Shown here: positions 11,154 to 22,007 of the stretch, in pieces
Position numbering within the stretch: the first letter of the stretch is position 1
Layout: every line of letters begins with the position of its first letter
From: Diadema setosum
Taxonomy: Eukaryota; Echinodermata; Echinoidea; Diadematoida; Diadematidae
Direction of reading: 5' to 3'
Assembly (NCBI RefSeq): GCF_964275005.1
Contig: NC_092694.1
Location: forward strand, 34,732,967-34,796,966
DNA: 64,000 bases
Program-made: the position numbers and the translations under genes
Notes under the pieces: generated by a model
The model's input: only the letters and a program-made list of their open reading frames with translations
The model's database searches: none
What the model was told of the DNA's origin: nothing

Positions 11154-13634
11154 CTATTTCGCCCCCGCCAAGGCATCGAGTGTGTCATCTATTCTCGGCA
11201 AAGGATAAGCATCTTTGATAGTCTGTACATTCAGTTGACGATAGTCCACACAGAACCTTTGGCTGCCATCCTTCTTGGTTACCAAAACGACATTTGATGC
11301 CCACGGACTTGTAGTAGGCTCGATTAGCCTTTTCTCCAGAAGTTCTTTTACTTGCGTGTCGATCTCTTCCCGCTGACACGCTGGATATCGCCTCGGAGCC
11401 TGTTTGAACGGTCTATTCTCTCCCGTATCAATGCTATGCTCTACCAAGTCTGTGCGACCTATGTCCATCGGGCCTGTGGAGAAGACGTCACTGAACTCAC
11501 ACAGCAATTGTTCAATTGCTTGATGGTGCTGGGCTGGCACCCCGTCCACGCTCCTTTTCAGCAAGTCTTGCAGATGATCAGGGACTTCATTTCCCTTGGC
11601 CGTCTCTTCACTTCCCTTGTGTATTGTCTCTTTTTCTAGAGGAGACAGAGTTGCCACTGCTGTTCCCCTATTAACCACTTTTGTTTGTAGCGTTGGATTG
11701 AACACTCGCACTGGGAGGACGTCCGCATCCGCCGTGACAATTGCTCTGCCCACAATGAGACCTTCGCTAGATATCTCCACTGTCTCGTGGAGTGGTTCTA
11801 CCAGTCCTGTCCTGAAGACTGTTTCCGGTTGTTTAACCGCTCCGGGAAGAATAACTTCGTGACCCGCAGGCACTCTCGTCGTCTCCGAAGCCACCACTCT
11901 GTAACAAAATGCTCGCCCATGCTGGTCTCTGCATGGGATATTCCCACGAGGAGTTCGTAACTCTAGTTTACGGCAGTCAAGTACGGCGTTCGTCTTGATG
12001 AAAAAGTCAAGACCTAGAATTCCGTCATTCTGTAGGTCTGCCACAGTTGCCTCTGTAACGAACTGAGTGTTTCCTACCTCTATATCCATTGTTGCTTTTC
12101 CAGCAATCTTCAGTGGGGAGCCATCCGCCTGTTGAACAACCTCTGTAGAAGTACGAAGAGAGGGCTTCTTCGCCTCCATGATCATACTGAATGCTCTCTC
12201 TGAGATGAGGGTGTTAGATGATCCCGTGTCGAGAAGAAAAGTGATGGACTGACCATTTGCTTTCCCTTCTACAAATAGTCCATGTCGTCTCACATCTTGT
12301 GACGTCCTCGCACTTTCTCCTTTTGTTTTGTCTTCGGGCTGTTTCACCTCATTCTTCTTCTCATTCGTCTTGTCGACTTCATCTCTCTGTTCAGCTAGCA
12401 TGCGAGTGGTTTCTCCATGAGATTGTTCCATCGCGGCCCGCGAAGAATCTGATGCCTCTTTGAGTTGCGGGCAATCTCTCTTCAGATGTCCACTTTCCTT
12501 GCAGTTGTAACATCGTCGAGTTTCACTTGTAGTTGAAGAGAGCGGCTTTGGCTGTGGACAATTCTTCGCAACCTGGCCTTCTCTTCCACACGTGTGACAC
12601 TTGATGTTTGGCCTACTTAGCTTATTCATTCGTTCTTGCGCTTGGCTGGTAATTTGCTGGATGCGCTGTTCTGTTTTGGCGATCAAATTTTCGAGCAGTT
12701 TCTCAACTTTGTCGTGAGTCGGTGCTGCAACATTTCCTTGCGTCTCCTCCAGTGCTGCGCGACTATAACCAGACGCTTTCTGGTCCCTTCGCCCGCCTTC
12801 CATCTTGAGGAACGCCTCCACATTCAGTGCTGCCTCCACCGCCGCGTCGAGAGTACGAGGCTGCGCTCGAAATAGACCCTCTCTGATTCTTGGATCCAGA
12901 ATGGCATCCATAAAATGCCCCCTCGCAAGTCTATCATGGCCGTCCTGATCAAAGTCAGGGTACGCAAGTGCTGTTAAGTCGCGGATGTGTTGTCCTAGCT
13001 CTTGCAGAGTTTCCTTTGGGCCCCGGCGTCGATGCCGCAACTCGGCCAAGAACACGTCTGCCTTACCGCCTGGACCGTACCGCTTATTCATTCGGTCTAC
13101 CAATTCATGGTAAGTTAAGCGGCGTCCCGTCTGTTGTGACAACAACTTCACGGCTGGACCTCGTAGACTTGCTGCCAAATATTCCGTGGCTTCCTCCTCC
13201 GACCACTTGTTAATTCTGCAACATGCTTCAAAATGGCAGAGATAGTCTGATACTGGAGTTCTTCCATCAAACCTATCGGGAGTCATCTTAGGTTTCGACA
13301 AACTTCTTGTGTCAAACATCGAGCCAGGGTATGCCAATGTTTCTCTGTTGAATGCCGGCTGTGAAAACGGAGCTTGTCGTCCAGGTAAGCCTCCCGCTTC
13401 TTCTGGCAATCGCTGTCCTCTGGGCTGGTCATAACCAACTTGACTGTCAAACTGCCCCATAGGTGAAGAGTGCAATGGTGACATCTCCGGTGCCCGTACT
13501 TGTGAATTTCTTGATTCTGCTTTTGGCTGCATCGACGTTCGCAGATCTGCCATCATCTGGTCGATTTCAGCCAAACTATTCTCCAACCGCTGCATTACAT
13601 CCCGCGGCGTTGGACGTCGAATTTCAGAATCCAT
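11154..13634 (-). pseudogene. Ty3/Gypsy gag-protease-RT ORF (826 codons, ends at a nonsense codon)
   Basis: The ORF starts with ATG at 13634. Residues 1-340 are gag-like, with a capsid region near 110-280. Two zinc knuckles follow at 346-359 and 375-388. The second is a normal C-x2-C-x4-H-x4-C, but the first has Gln where His is expected. An aspartic protease has LLDTGSS at about 467-473 and the flap-side motif GILGLDF at 538-544. RT begins near 740, with [16 protein letters not shown] and the CVDYRQLN block. The frame ends at a TAG (11154-11156) where the family normally has Trp before FSTLDL; one base change (TGG to TAG) would explain it. Downstream RT continues in the same frame. Gag and pol are one ORF here. 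No envelope gene is visible. Confidence 0.95.
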
Positions 13635-13683
13635 TTTGACTTTCTCCGAGTCAAAACTTTCTCACTAAATCCTCTTCCAGAGT

Positions 13684-13701
13684 ATCCCACTCCTGACACC
13701 A
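13684..13701 (-). promoter_or_regulatory. tRNA-Leu primer-binding site of the Gypsy element
   Basis: On the minus strand the 18 bases TGGTGTCAGGAGTGGGAT are complementary to the 3' end of animal cytosolic tRNA-Leu including CCA. They sit 3 bp inside the end of the 5' LTR, as required for minus-strand DNA priming. Confidence 0.85.
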
Positions 13702-13704
13702 ATT

Positions 13705-14560
13705 TGTAGCGAACAACGGGGCCTTGGCACTTATGCAGACCGAGCCGACCGTCCGTTTGATCGAAATATACGATCACTCTATGAAGAGGATAAAACCTTA
13801 AGTTTCCTACCACTTGTACGTCACCAGTCTACACCTTGCACTTCACACTATCTGATTCAAAGGCACATTCTCACTTCTCACATCTAATTCACCCAACACA
13901 CTGACCAGTGAATTTTCACTCTCACTCCCGACGTCGTTTCTAGAGTACGTCGTTCTCCGACGTTCGCCCTGGAAGTACGTCGTTTGTTCTTTTCATTTCC
14001 AAAGTACTGAACTTCGTTCTCCGACGTCTGTTCTGAAAGTACGTGGGACGTACTTGTTCCTTCCAAAGTTCTGAACTTCGTTCTCCGACGTCTGTTCTGG
14101 AAGTACGTGGGACGTACTTGTTCCTTCCAAAGTTCTGAACTTCGTTCTCCGACGTCTGTTCTGGAAGTACGTGGGACGTACTTGTTCCTTCCAAAGTTCT
14201 GAACTTCGTTCTCCGACGTCCGTCCAGATACTCAGTTATCCCATGGTGCAGCAAAGCCCGCTCGAGAATGCTCGCAAAGGCTGCTGGATGAGTTGTCATC
14301 TGCTGCAGAACCACCGGATGCCATCCTAGTCTCACCAGCATTCATTCCAACCAGTACTTATGTTATACTGAACACGAATGCATCACAATTTCAGAGGCGA
14401 TGTACCGGAACACCAACTTGTTTATTTACAGGTATAGTGTGTACATACTCACGTTCACAACTCGTACCGAGTACAAGACAATGCTATCCCGAGGATCAGT
14501 CTCTCTTCTTCACTGCCGAGCACTGAGAATATGAGCAGAGTAGCGTGCAAGTGTGATACA
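13705..14560 (-). repeat. 5' LTR of the Gypsy element
   Basis: The inner edge is fixed by the primer site: the LTR ends ...GCTACA at 13705. The outer edge is less certain. A TGTATC start at about 14560 would give a TG...CA LTR of about 856 bp with matching TGTA/TACA tips. An AATAAA lies within it on the minus strand near 14425. The other LTR lies outside the window, so identity and target duplication cannot be checked. Confidence 0.65.
13933..14225. repeat. 64-bp tandem repeat inside the LTR
   Basis: About 4.5 units of exactly 64 bp. The marker GTTCTCCGACGTC recurs at 14016, 14080, 14144 and 14208; a more diverged unit precedes them. Each unit contains GACGTC and the palindrome GTACGTGGGACGTAC. 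Being in the LTR, the repeats may act as enhancer-like elements; that is inference. Confidence 0.9.
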
Positions 14561-15344
14561 AGTACATCACTTTCTGAATGAAAAATGAGGTAGCTAATAG
14601 TACCTGTGCTGAATTATTATAGGCATAGTTATTAATTTCTCCTAAAATTTCCTTTATTCTTACTTTATTTTACACAGAGTTAAGCTATCCCTTTAAACTC
14701 TTCACAGTTTGATTGAAATCATTTTAATCAAACATCAACACCATATTCAGTCCCATAACTGATCATGTTTACTAATTAATTGACGTTAATTGTCTAAAAT
14801 GTGACATATGGCCAACCTGTATACACACGTATACACACACAATGCTAAATGTGTGTGTCAAACCTCTGTAAGACAACTTTGAACTTACTGTAGGAATTAT
14901 CGGTGCACTTATCATCCATACTTTTTATCGCTATCTGAATCTCCACAAAAACCACTAATTGACAAATAATCATCAATACAGAAGACTGACTTAAAGGAAC
15001 AATTCAAACACTCTTTTAGAATGTATAGCTTGTTACATGTATAAATCAGCACAAAGTAACCACGACTACACTGTGTTACTGAATTTCTATGAACAAATTT
15101 CGCTCTAACAATGGTTTCGCACAAATTCCAAATGAAATGCACTACACACTACACAAAATAAATATCATTTTGTTACAATATATATGTCTCTCTATATATA
15201 TATAATGTCTTGTATTGTAATTGTTCGGCGTATTGGCAGTTCTAGAAATAGTAATAGTAATATCACGATAGAGGAATGCATTAAATGCCAGTTGGCTTGG
15301 TTTTTATTCCAAATCAAAATTTTCGGGGGGCTCCCCCATCGTCA
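14561..15344. other. Non-coding, nothing assignable
   Basis: AT-rich sequence with a short (AT)n at about 15190-15205. No ORF or repeat is recognised. Confidence 0.5.
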
Positions 15345-15635
15345 GGGATGAAAGTCCGACCCTCACTGACCAATCAGAAACGAGGAAATCAAGTGCTGCC
15401 GGTGCGTGCGTGTACGTGTACAGTACACAGCGTAATTATGAATATTCATGTGGTTTGGAAAGTCCGGGCTAAGAAATACGAGTGTAAAAAGGTCAGTTTT
15501 CTCCTTAGCCCCGGACAAGCGATAGTACGGGACTAATTGGCGAGTGTAAAAAGCTGAAAAAATTGGTACGGGACTAACGATAGTCCTGGGTTAGAGAAAG
15601 TCCGGGGTTAAGAAACACAAGTGTAAAAAGCCCTT
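15345..15635. mobile_element. Foldback element 'AAGGGCTTTTTACACTTGT', partial copy
   Basis: Nearly identical to 17825-18112 over about 285 bp, including CTGACCAATCAGAAACGAGG, GTGCGTGCGTGTACGTGTACAG and CCTTAGCCCCGGACAAG. The right terminus (ACAAGTGTAAAAAGCCCTT) is present; the left half of the element is missing. Confidence 0.8.
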
Positions 15636-15733
15636 TACATGGCTATATCCATGCAAACAAGCCATGTAAAAAGTCACAGTGAGGTTTCAAGGAAGTGTGT
15701 ATGTGCGGGCGCACATGATAATTGAGAGTCCGT

Positions 15734-15735
<2 letters not shown>

Positions 15736-15770
<35 letters not shown>
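15736..15770. repeat. (GT)n microsatellite
   Basis: About 17 uninterrupted GT units. Open frames across it, and across the CA-rich stretch that follows (15840-16080), are composition artefacts. Confidence 0.95.
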
Positions 15771-15771
<1 letters not shown>

Positions 15772-16110
15772 TAGAGCGCTGAGCGTATTGTGGGAATTGT
15801 GTCGCTTGAATGTTTCGTTCCTTTTATCTCCTGCGGGCTTACGTAGACACACGAACGCTCGCACACAACACACATACATGTACGTACGTAGCCCACGTAC
15901 ACCAAACTCCTCAGATGCAGGCACAAGACTCATACACGCACAAAACTGCGCCCACAAACACGCATCACTACACACCCTATACACATACGTCACGTACCCA
16001 CATACACACGTACGCATACATGCACACGTATACACACAGACAAACAAACCACTGCCACTATACAACCACCACACATGCACAGTTTCCACATATTGTATTA
16101 TTATACTCCA

Positions 16111-16111
<1 letters not shown>

Positions 16112-16141
<30 letters not shown>
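16112..16141. repeat. (CA)n microsatellite
   Basis: Fifteen AC units. This is the complement of the GT tract 340 bp upstream; together they could form a stem. Confidence 0.95.
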
Positions 16142-16143
<2 letters not shown>

Positions 16144-16330
16144 CGTCACAAATTGTCGCCCCGAGCCGGGGGCGACAATTTTTGACGGGGCGACAATTTA
16201 TGTCGCAACAATTGTTTTTGCCATCACAAATTGTCGCCATCGAGGTCAAAAATTGGGAACTGCACAAGCATCAAAAAATGTCGCCAGACGACAATTTGTG
16301 ACGGGGCGACAATTTATATCGCAACAACCG
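16142..16330. repeat. Inverted repeats of GTCGCC / GGCGACAATT
   Basis: ACAAATTGTCGCC and GGCGACAATTT(T/A)TG alternate in both orientations four to five times. The two segments GACGGGGCGACAATTTAT(G/A)TCGCAACAA are near-identical direct repeats (about 16185 and 16300). It looks like a short foldback element. No gene. Confidence 0.6.
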
Positions 16331-17545
16331 TTCCATCAACGGGAGCGTCATTCTCCCGAAGAACCCAATTGATATTTGGCGAAAACAAGGCAACAGTGAG
16401 TTGGATATCAGTTCTTTTGATTCAACTAATTATTGATCTTGCACTTTGACTGGATGAATGAGAAGAATTTACATCTGTGTGATGTATACTTTACGAATGG
16501 TACGTACACTGTACATGCTCTCAACAGTCATGCTCAATGTAGCCTACATGTACCTTATATTTTTTCGATGCCAACATTTTGATTTGAGAAAGAGGTAGAA
16601 TCCAGGCAACGGAGCGAAGCGACCAAGCGGGGTGGGGGGGGGGGGATATTGGATGGGGTGCGCTTGCGCACCTTCCAGAGCAGGGAAAATGTGAAATTAG
16701 AGAAGCAAATCTGGCTCACGTTATGCTTTGAGGTCCCATTTCAATGACTATCTGAATTCAATATGATGAGACTTCTAGATGGGTGAAAACGTTGAACGAT
16801 GTACAATTGTCACCTGTGTGTGTTTTTCATAGTTTTAGGTATCATTTGGTAGAGGAGGGTTGTGCCTTTCAGAAAATATACACTTTGTATTGTTGTTACC
16901 GCATTTCCTTAAAAAATAATGCCTTAAAGCTGAAGAAAATTGACAAAAATACATATTGTATGAAAAAATCCCAGAATCAGACGTCAAAATTTTTTGCTCT
17001 TATCCAATTCTACAGCTTTGTTTTTCCTTGTGAGTAAGCCCACATACTCCAACTATTTAATCAAGTACTTCTGCCATGAACGTGTTTATTATTTCTTATC
17101 AGGAACTTTTGAATTCACTCATGTCTGAAAAAGAACGTCTCTGAATGAATCATCTTTTCCTTGACGCAAAAACTTCAGGATGAATATGAAAACATGTAGG
17201 CCATATTTATTTAGCGTCTTATCCATACTACCATCCCATCAAAATTTGTAAGTGAGCTGTATAAAATAATTGCGTGGTGGCTCATTAAAGAAAAATATAC
17301 TGAATAACCATCAGAGATGTCCGATTGGTTAATGGTGTCATTAATGAAAGTTGATTATGCTTGAGATAAAAACTGGTGATCAGTACGTCAGTGTGAGCCA
17401 GGCGATTATGATGATTGGCAACAAGAGCAACATACTGTCCATAAAAATGAGTTTTGGTTGAAAATCCAAATTGGCAAACGTTTCTGATCAAAGCGAATGT
17501 CTCTTATTGAAAATCTCTGAAGGGATATTCCCTTATCTGACACTA
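16331..17545. other. Non-coding, nothing assignable
   Basis: A G-run lies at 16633-16646. There is no supported gene or repeat. Confidence 0.5.
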
Positions 17546-18112
17546 AGGGCTTTTTACACTTGTACATTTTTGCTTAGTCCCGTACCAACGGTGGGGCTAA
17601 GGGGGGGGGGGGGGTCCTTAGCCCCACCGTTGGTACGGGACTATCCTTAGCCCACTTTCTGTTTACACTCGTTTTTGCCAAAGTGGGCTAGCCCCACCGA
17701 TAGTCCCGTACTATCTGGCCCTGCAAAATAGCAGGGTTAGCACCGCAATTGCGGTGCTAGCACCGCAATTGCGGTGCCAAGCAAGTGAGTGTAAACACAA
17801 CGAAAAAATAATCCGGGGCTAAGCGACAGAGACGAAGTCCGACCCCCACTGACCAATCAGAAACGAGGTAATCAAGTGCTGCCGGTGCGTGCGTGTACGT
17901 GTACAGTGCACAGCGTAATCATGAATATTCATGTGGTTTGGAAAGTCCGGGGCTAAGAAATACGAGTGTAAAAAAGGTCAGTTTTCTCCTTAGCCCCGGA
18001 CAAGACATAGTACGGGACTAATTGGCCAGTGTAAAAAGCTGAAAAAAAATGGTACGGGACTAACGATAGTCCTGGGTCAGAGAAAGTCCGGGGTTAAGAA
18101 ACACAAGTGTAA
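17546..18112. mobile_element. Foldback element 'AAGGGCTTTTTACACTTGT', near full-length copy
   Basis: The left terminus is AGGGCTTTTTACACTTGT. The right end reads ACACAAGTGTAA, where the last bases of the expected terminus are altered. Internally there is a perfect 27-bp hairpin (17576-17602 with 17616-17642) around a G-run, and the doubled palindrome GCACCGCAATTGCGGTGC at about 17740-17777. The right part matches 15345-15635. Confidence 0.8.
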
Positions 18113-18146
18113 CTAGAGATTGTAATTTGTCATTACTGACAAATTA

Positions 18147-20709
18147 AGGTGATCCGATTTTTTTTAATCAATGATTCGACTCCTGATCGCAATAGGCATG
18201 ACCATACAGGTTTCATCTGTGTTTAGAGACACTGGCCGTGTGACGTTTGGATTCTCATTTAGAAAAGGGAGTCATATCTGCCATCTTTGGTACCAAATTC
18301 TGTATACACTAGATAACAAAGATACAGCAACAAATATATATGACCTTTGACCCACCTTTACACTCCCAAGATGGTATCTGAGGAAAAAGTGGTTATTTTG
18401 TGAAATGATTCTTGCGACATCGCCTATACGTGTGCAATATATGGGAAAGATAGGACAGGCATTCGCCAAGATACAAGATGAAACATTTATGACCTTTGAC
18501 CCTAATTTACATACCCAAGATGTTGTCCGATCAAGTAGTTGTTATTTTATGAAATAATGTACGTGACATGAACTAAACATGCGCTAAGTATGGGGGTGAT
18601 AGGGGCTGTTTTTCTTGATTTATTGCAGAGAAAGTTGCGGAAAGAAAGAAATATCTCAATACATCGAAGATAAGCTTTAATTTCAACCAAGTTTTTGATG
18701 TGATTTCGACGTCGTATGAAAAAACGAAGGGCAGTTGACGATAGTGCAAAGTCTCAGCTACAACATATTAAAATCTGGGAGAAATTCACCGAAAGGTAAG
18801 TGAGCTAGTGCTCGATAAAGACAGTCATGTCAATTTTCACATCTAAAAAAATTCACTCCCATAGAGATAACACGTCATAACGAAGATAAAGAAAGAAGTA
18901 CATATGACCTTTGACCCCACTTTGCACAGACAAGATGGCATCTGAGAAAAAAGCCTTTATTTTGTGAAATGATTCTTGTAACATGGTCTTTGCGTGTGCG
19001 AAATATGGGAAAGATAGGACATGTATTCACTAAGATACAGGATGAAACATTTTTCAATTTCAATTTCAATTTATTTTCATATTTCTCGATGAAAAATTAC
19101 ATCAAATATAACAAAATTAAATGAAATACATGACATACATGGAATATTGCAAATATGTAAAACATAATAGTGGTCGATCTGTTCAGTTTGGAATCTGTGA
19201 ATGAATGCTAAAGAAATATGAAGGAACCTACTTAAAAAGCGAGCTTGTTGAGCGTAGGTCCCGGTTAAAAACGAGTTTATGATTGAGAAGATTGACCTTT
19301 GACCCTAATTTACATACCCAAGATGGTGTCTGATCAAGTAGTTGTTATTTTTTGAAATAATGTACGTGACATGAACTAAACATGTGCAAAATATGGTGGT
19401 GATAGGGTATGTTTTTCTTGAGTTATTGCAAAGAAAGTTGCAGAAAGAAAGAAATATTTCAATACATCGAAGATAAGCTTTAATTTTAACCAAGTTTTTG
19501 ACGTAATGCCGACATCGTATGAAAAAACGGAGGGCCCAGTAACGATAGCCCAAAGTCTTAGCTACAACATATTAAAATCTGGGAGAAATTCATCGAAGCA
19601 TAAGTGAGCTAATGCTCGATAAAGACAGTCATGTCAATTTTCATTTCCAGAAAAACTGCACTCCCATAGAGATAACACGTAAACTGGTCAAATTTGACAA
19701 GATGACTTTTAATCCATTTTTACGAGGTGATGACGTCATCCAATCAAAAGTTTGTAATAAAGTTTTTGAAAGAACATTAAATAAGCTACAACATACTGAA
19801 ATCTCTGTGAAAATTGGCTAAGGATTAGTGAGATACGCTCGAATGAACTTGAAATTTGATGACGTCATTTTGAAAATTTACTTTTTTTTACTTTATTAAG
19901 CAATTTGATATCTTTTAATCATTTTTTCAGCATCGCCAACCCATGAAATGACATGTACAACTCATCAGCTTTTAGAATATGTAAAGAAAATTGGGGGTCA
20001 CCGTCCATCCTGACGAGTAAAATCGGATTTAAAATTGGCAGTTTTTTGGCATAGTTGCACTGTCTATCGCCATTGACGCGCGCGCGGAATTTCAAGTTTG
20101 ACGGGCCCGTATGACGTCATATTGAGTCGGATTGACTTGAAACTTGGTAGAAATATTCCTTGACATTTCAGACATCCGATCAAAGTAAAAAAAAACGGGA
20201 AATTTCTATTGCATATGAAATGTGCATGCGTATATGCGCGCGCGCGTACGCGTCCGTCCGATTTTTTCAATTTTTCAAAAAATGCTCCAAATGGTCTGAA
20301 ACGTGTGCAAAAAAATTTTGAGCTCGATTGGAGCCTACAAATATTTCAACGCGCGCGTACGCGCACGTTTTAAGGTATAGATGAATTTTGAGAATATGAG
20401 TAGAATGCGCATAACTTGAAATATATGTGACGTACATTTCATTGAAAAAATCCATTCCATTAATGAGATATGATTGAGAATGTGTTTTCATATAATGACG
20501 TCATAGTGACGTCACGGTCGACTGATCACTATGATTTTACTAGATCTGTCATCTTTGGGACACGATACATACATGGTGTAAGTTTGAACTTAATAGGCAT
20601 AGCACTTTCTGAGCTAACCTCTGCACAACTTTTGGGGAGAAATAAAGAAAGAAGAAGAAAGAATCCGTACAGATACAGAAGGTGATCCGAGAGGATACTC
20701 GGATCACCT
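18147..20709. mobile_element. 2.5-kb repeat bounded by AGGTGATCCGA
   Basis: The left edge is AAGGTGATCCGATTT and the right edge, reverse complemented, TAGGTGATCCGAGTATCC. Inside, a roughly 370-bp unit occurs twice (about 18470-18845 and 19286-19650), with shared TGACCTTTGACCCTAATTTACATACCCAAGATG and ATCGAAGATAAGCTTTAATTT blocks. No transposase ORF is present, so it is non-autonomous. The 3' part ends in an A/G-rich stretch (AAAGAAAGAAGAAGAAAG) just before the right edge. Confidence 0.6.
19052..19285 (-). mobile_element. 3' tail of a CR1-type LINE nested in the repeat
   Basis: On the minus strand this ends with AAATAAATTGAAATTGAAATTGAAA, an AATAAA-like signal followed by a short tandem tail typical of CR1-like LINE 3' ends. 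The host repeat unit at 18470 is uninterrupted where this piece sits, so that unit provides the empty site (GATGAAACATTT / GACCTTTGACCC). Confidence 0.6.
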
Positions 20710-21806
20710 AAAAAGGGCTTTACACACTGCACGATACTTTATTTGCGCGCTTATATTACGCACTGACGCGCCATCCTGGAATCGAGTCGGCATAATTCAA
20801 CAACGGAAATGCCCACAAATCCTGAAAATGTGAGTTATAACAAAAACTTTACTGGTGTTTGTGCCGATTTATAAGAGTTATCATTCCGTAGATTTGCCAA
20901 TTAGTATCATCTGTGAAATTATGTATTTTAATCTTTGGATTAGAAATAAATCAAAGAAGGATAGACAGTAAATATGTAAGATTCTATACATGAAGATCAA
21001 AGACCGCACATCTCTGAGCAAAATGAAAAACGTCTCTGATAATTACTGTTTCATGAAATAAAGACATCCATTCTACAAATTATGAGAACATTAAAGTAAA
21101 ATTAGGTCTGGATGGGTGCGGTTAGTATTATAGGAACAAGAAGAACAAAGTTTACACGGGCGTGTTATAATATTAAGAAAAATGAAGCTTCCTGAAAGAT
21201 GTTGAAAATATGTAGAAGAGTTTCAAATGTAAGGTTTTCTGTTGATTGAGCAAGTGTAAACACATTGCCTGGACAGAAACTGTGTTTTGTGACTAGTAAT
21301 AGGTCAGTAGTAATGTAGTAGTCACTTTGAATTACGTATTTTTTTTTTTTTTTTTTTTTTGTGAGAGAAGCAGAAATGTAAGAAAAACAGGCTTAGATCA
21401 GGGACGTTCTCTGAACAAATAAGATCTGTTCTCAAACCAATATTAATGACCCATCATGGCGAATTGCTGCCTACGGTTGTAGCACATAGGTTCCTCAATC
21501 CAAATATAATGCTAATATCTTGTAAAAATCAAACCCATTAAGTACTGATAAGCAAAGATTTTTACGTTAGAGACGTTATACGGGACGTTTTACATATTTT
21601 CAACTACTACAATTGGGAGTAGATCTTTCATTTTTCCAGAGTAGATGGCCCTCGTATACGTACATTGTTCTAGGTAATTTGCGCAATCTAAAAACAATGT
21701 TGATTTTATAATTTTGATCAGAGACGTTCATTTTGTGCGTACATTGCTCCACTGCATGGCAAGTTAACTTTAATATCATTTTTACTCTATTTTTTTTTTC
21801 TTACAG
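20710..21806. other. Non-coding, contains scattered GAGACGTT/AACGTCTCTGAT motifs
   Basis: No ORF. The motif AACGTCTCTGAT and its complement begin here and recur to about 24260. A poly-T run lies at about 21338-21360. Confidence 0.5.
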
Positions 21807-22007
21807 CAAGATGGGAAGACCGGATGGATTGTAAACACTCCGAATATCCTGTTTAGGATCTTTAGTCTCAGTCATGTTCATGGAGCACGGCCGTGGTACT
21901 GGCAAGACCGGACGGACATCTTGGAGGTGCCATCTGTTTACACAATAATGAATTTCCCAACCCCGGTTTCAGGTATCGCAAGCGACACAGTCGATACTAT
22001 GCACTGA
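21807..22007 (+). CDS. Possible terminal exon, function unknown
   Basis: A strong acceptor (TTTTTTTTTCTTACAG) ends at 21806. It is followed by 66 open codons and TGA at 22005-22007. The peptide begins QDGKTGWIVNTPNILFRIF and includes ARPWYWQDRTDILEVPSVY, a plausible globular composition with Trp, Pro and charged residues. There is no ATG near the start, as expected for an internal or terminal exon. I do not recognise the family, and no upstream exon was found in the 1 kb before. It could be a relic of an old gene or element. Confidence 0.3.
   Translation, partial: QDGKTGWIVNTPNILFRIFSLSHVHGARPWYWQDRTDILEVPSVYTIMNFPTPVSGIASDTVDTMH

Noticed and set aside
10884..13213. Plus-strand ORFs opposite the Gypsy gag-pol
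   Set aside because: Shadows of the real minus-strand frame; no motifs.
15643..16372. Long open frames of 168-216 codons on both strands
   Set aside because: They are driven by GT/CA microsatellites and CA-rich sequence (His-Thr repeats); no domain, no splice context.
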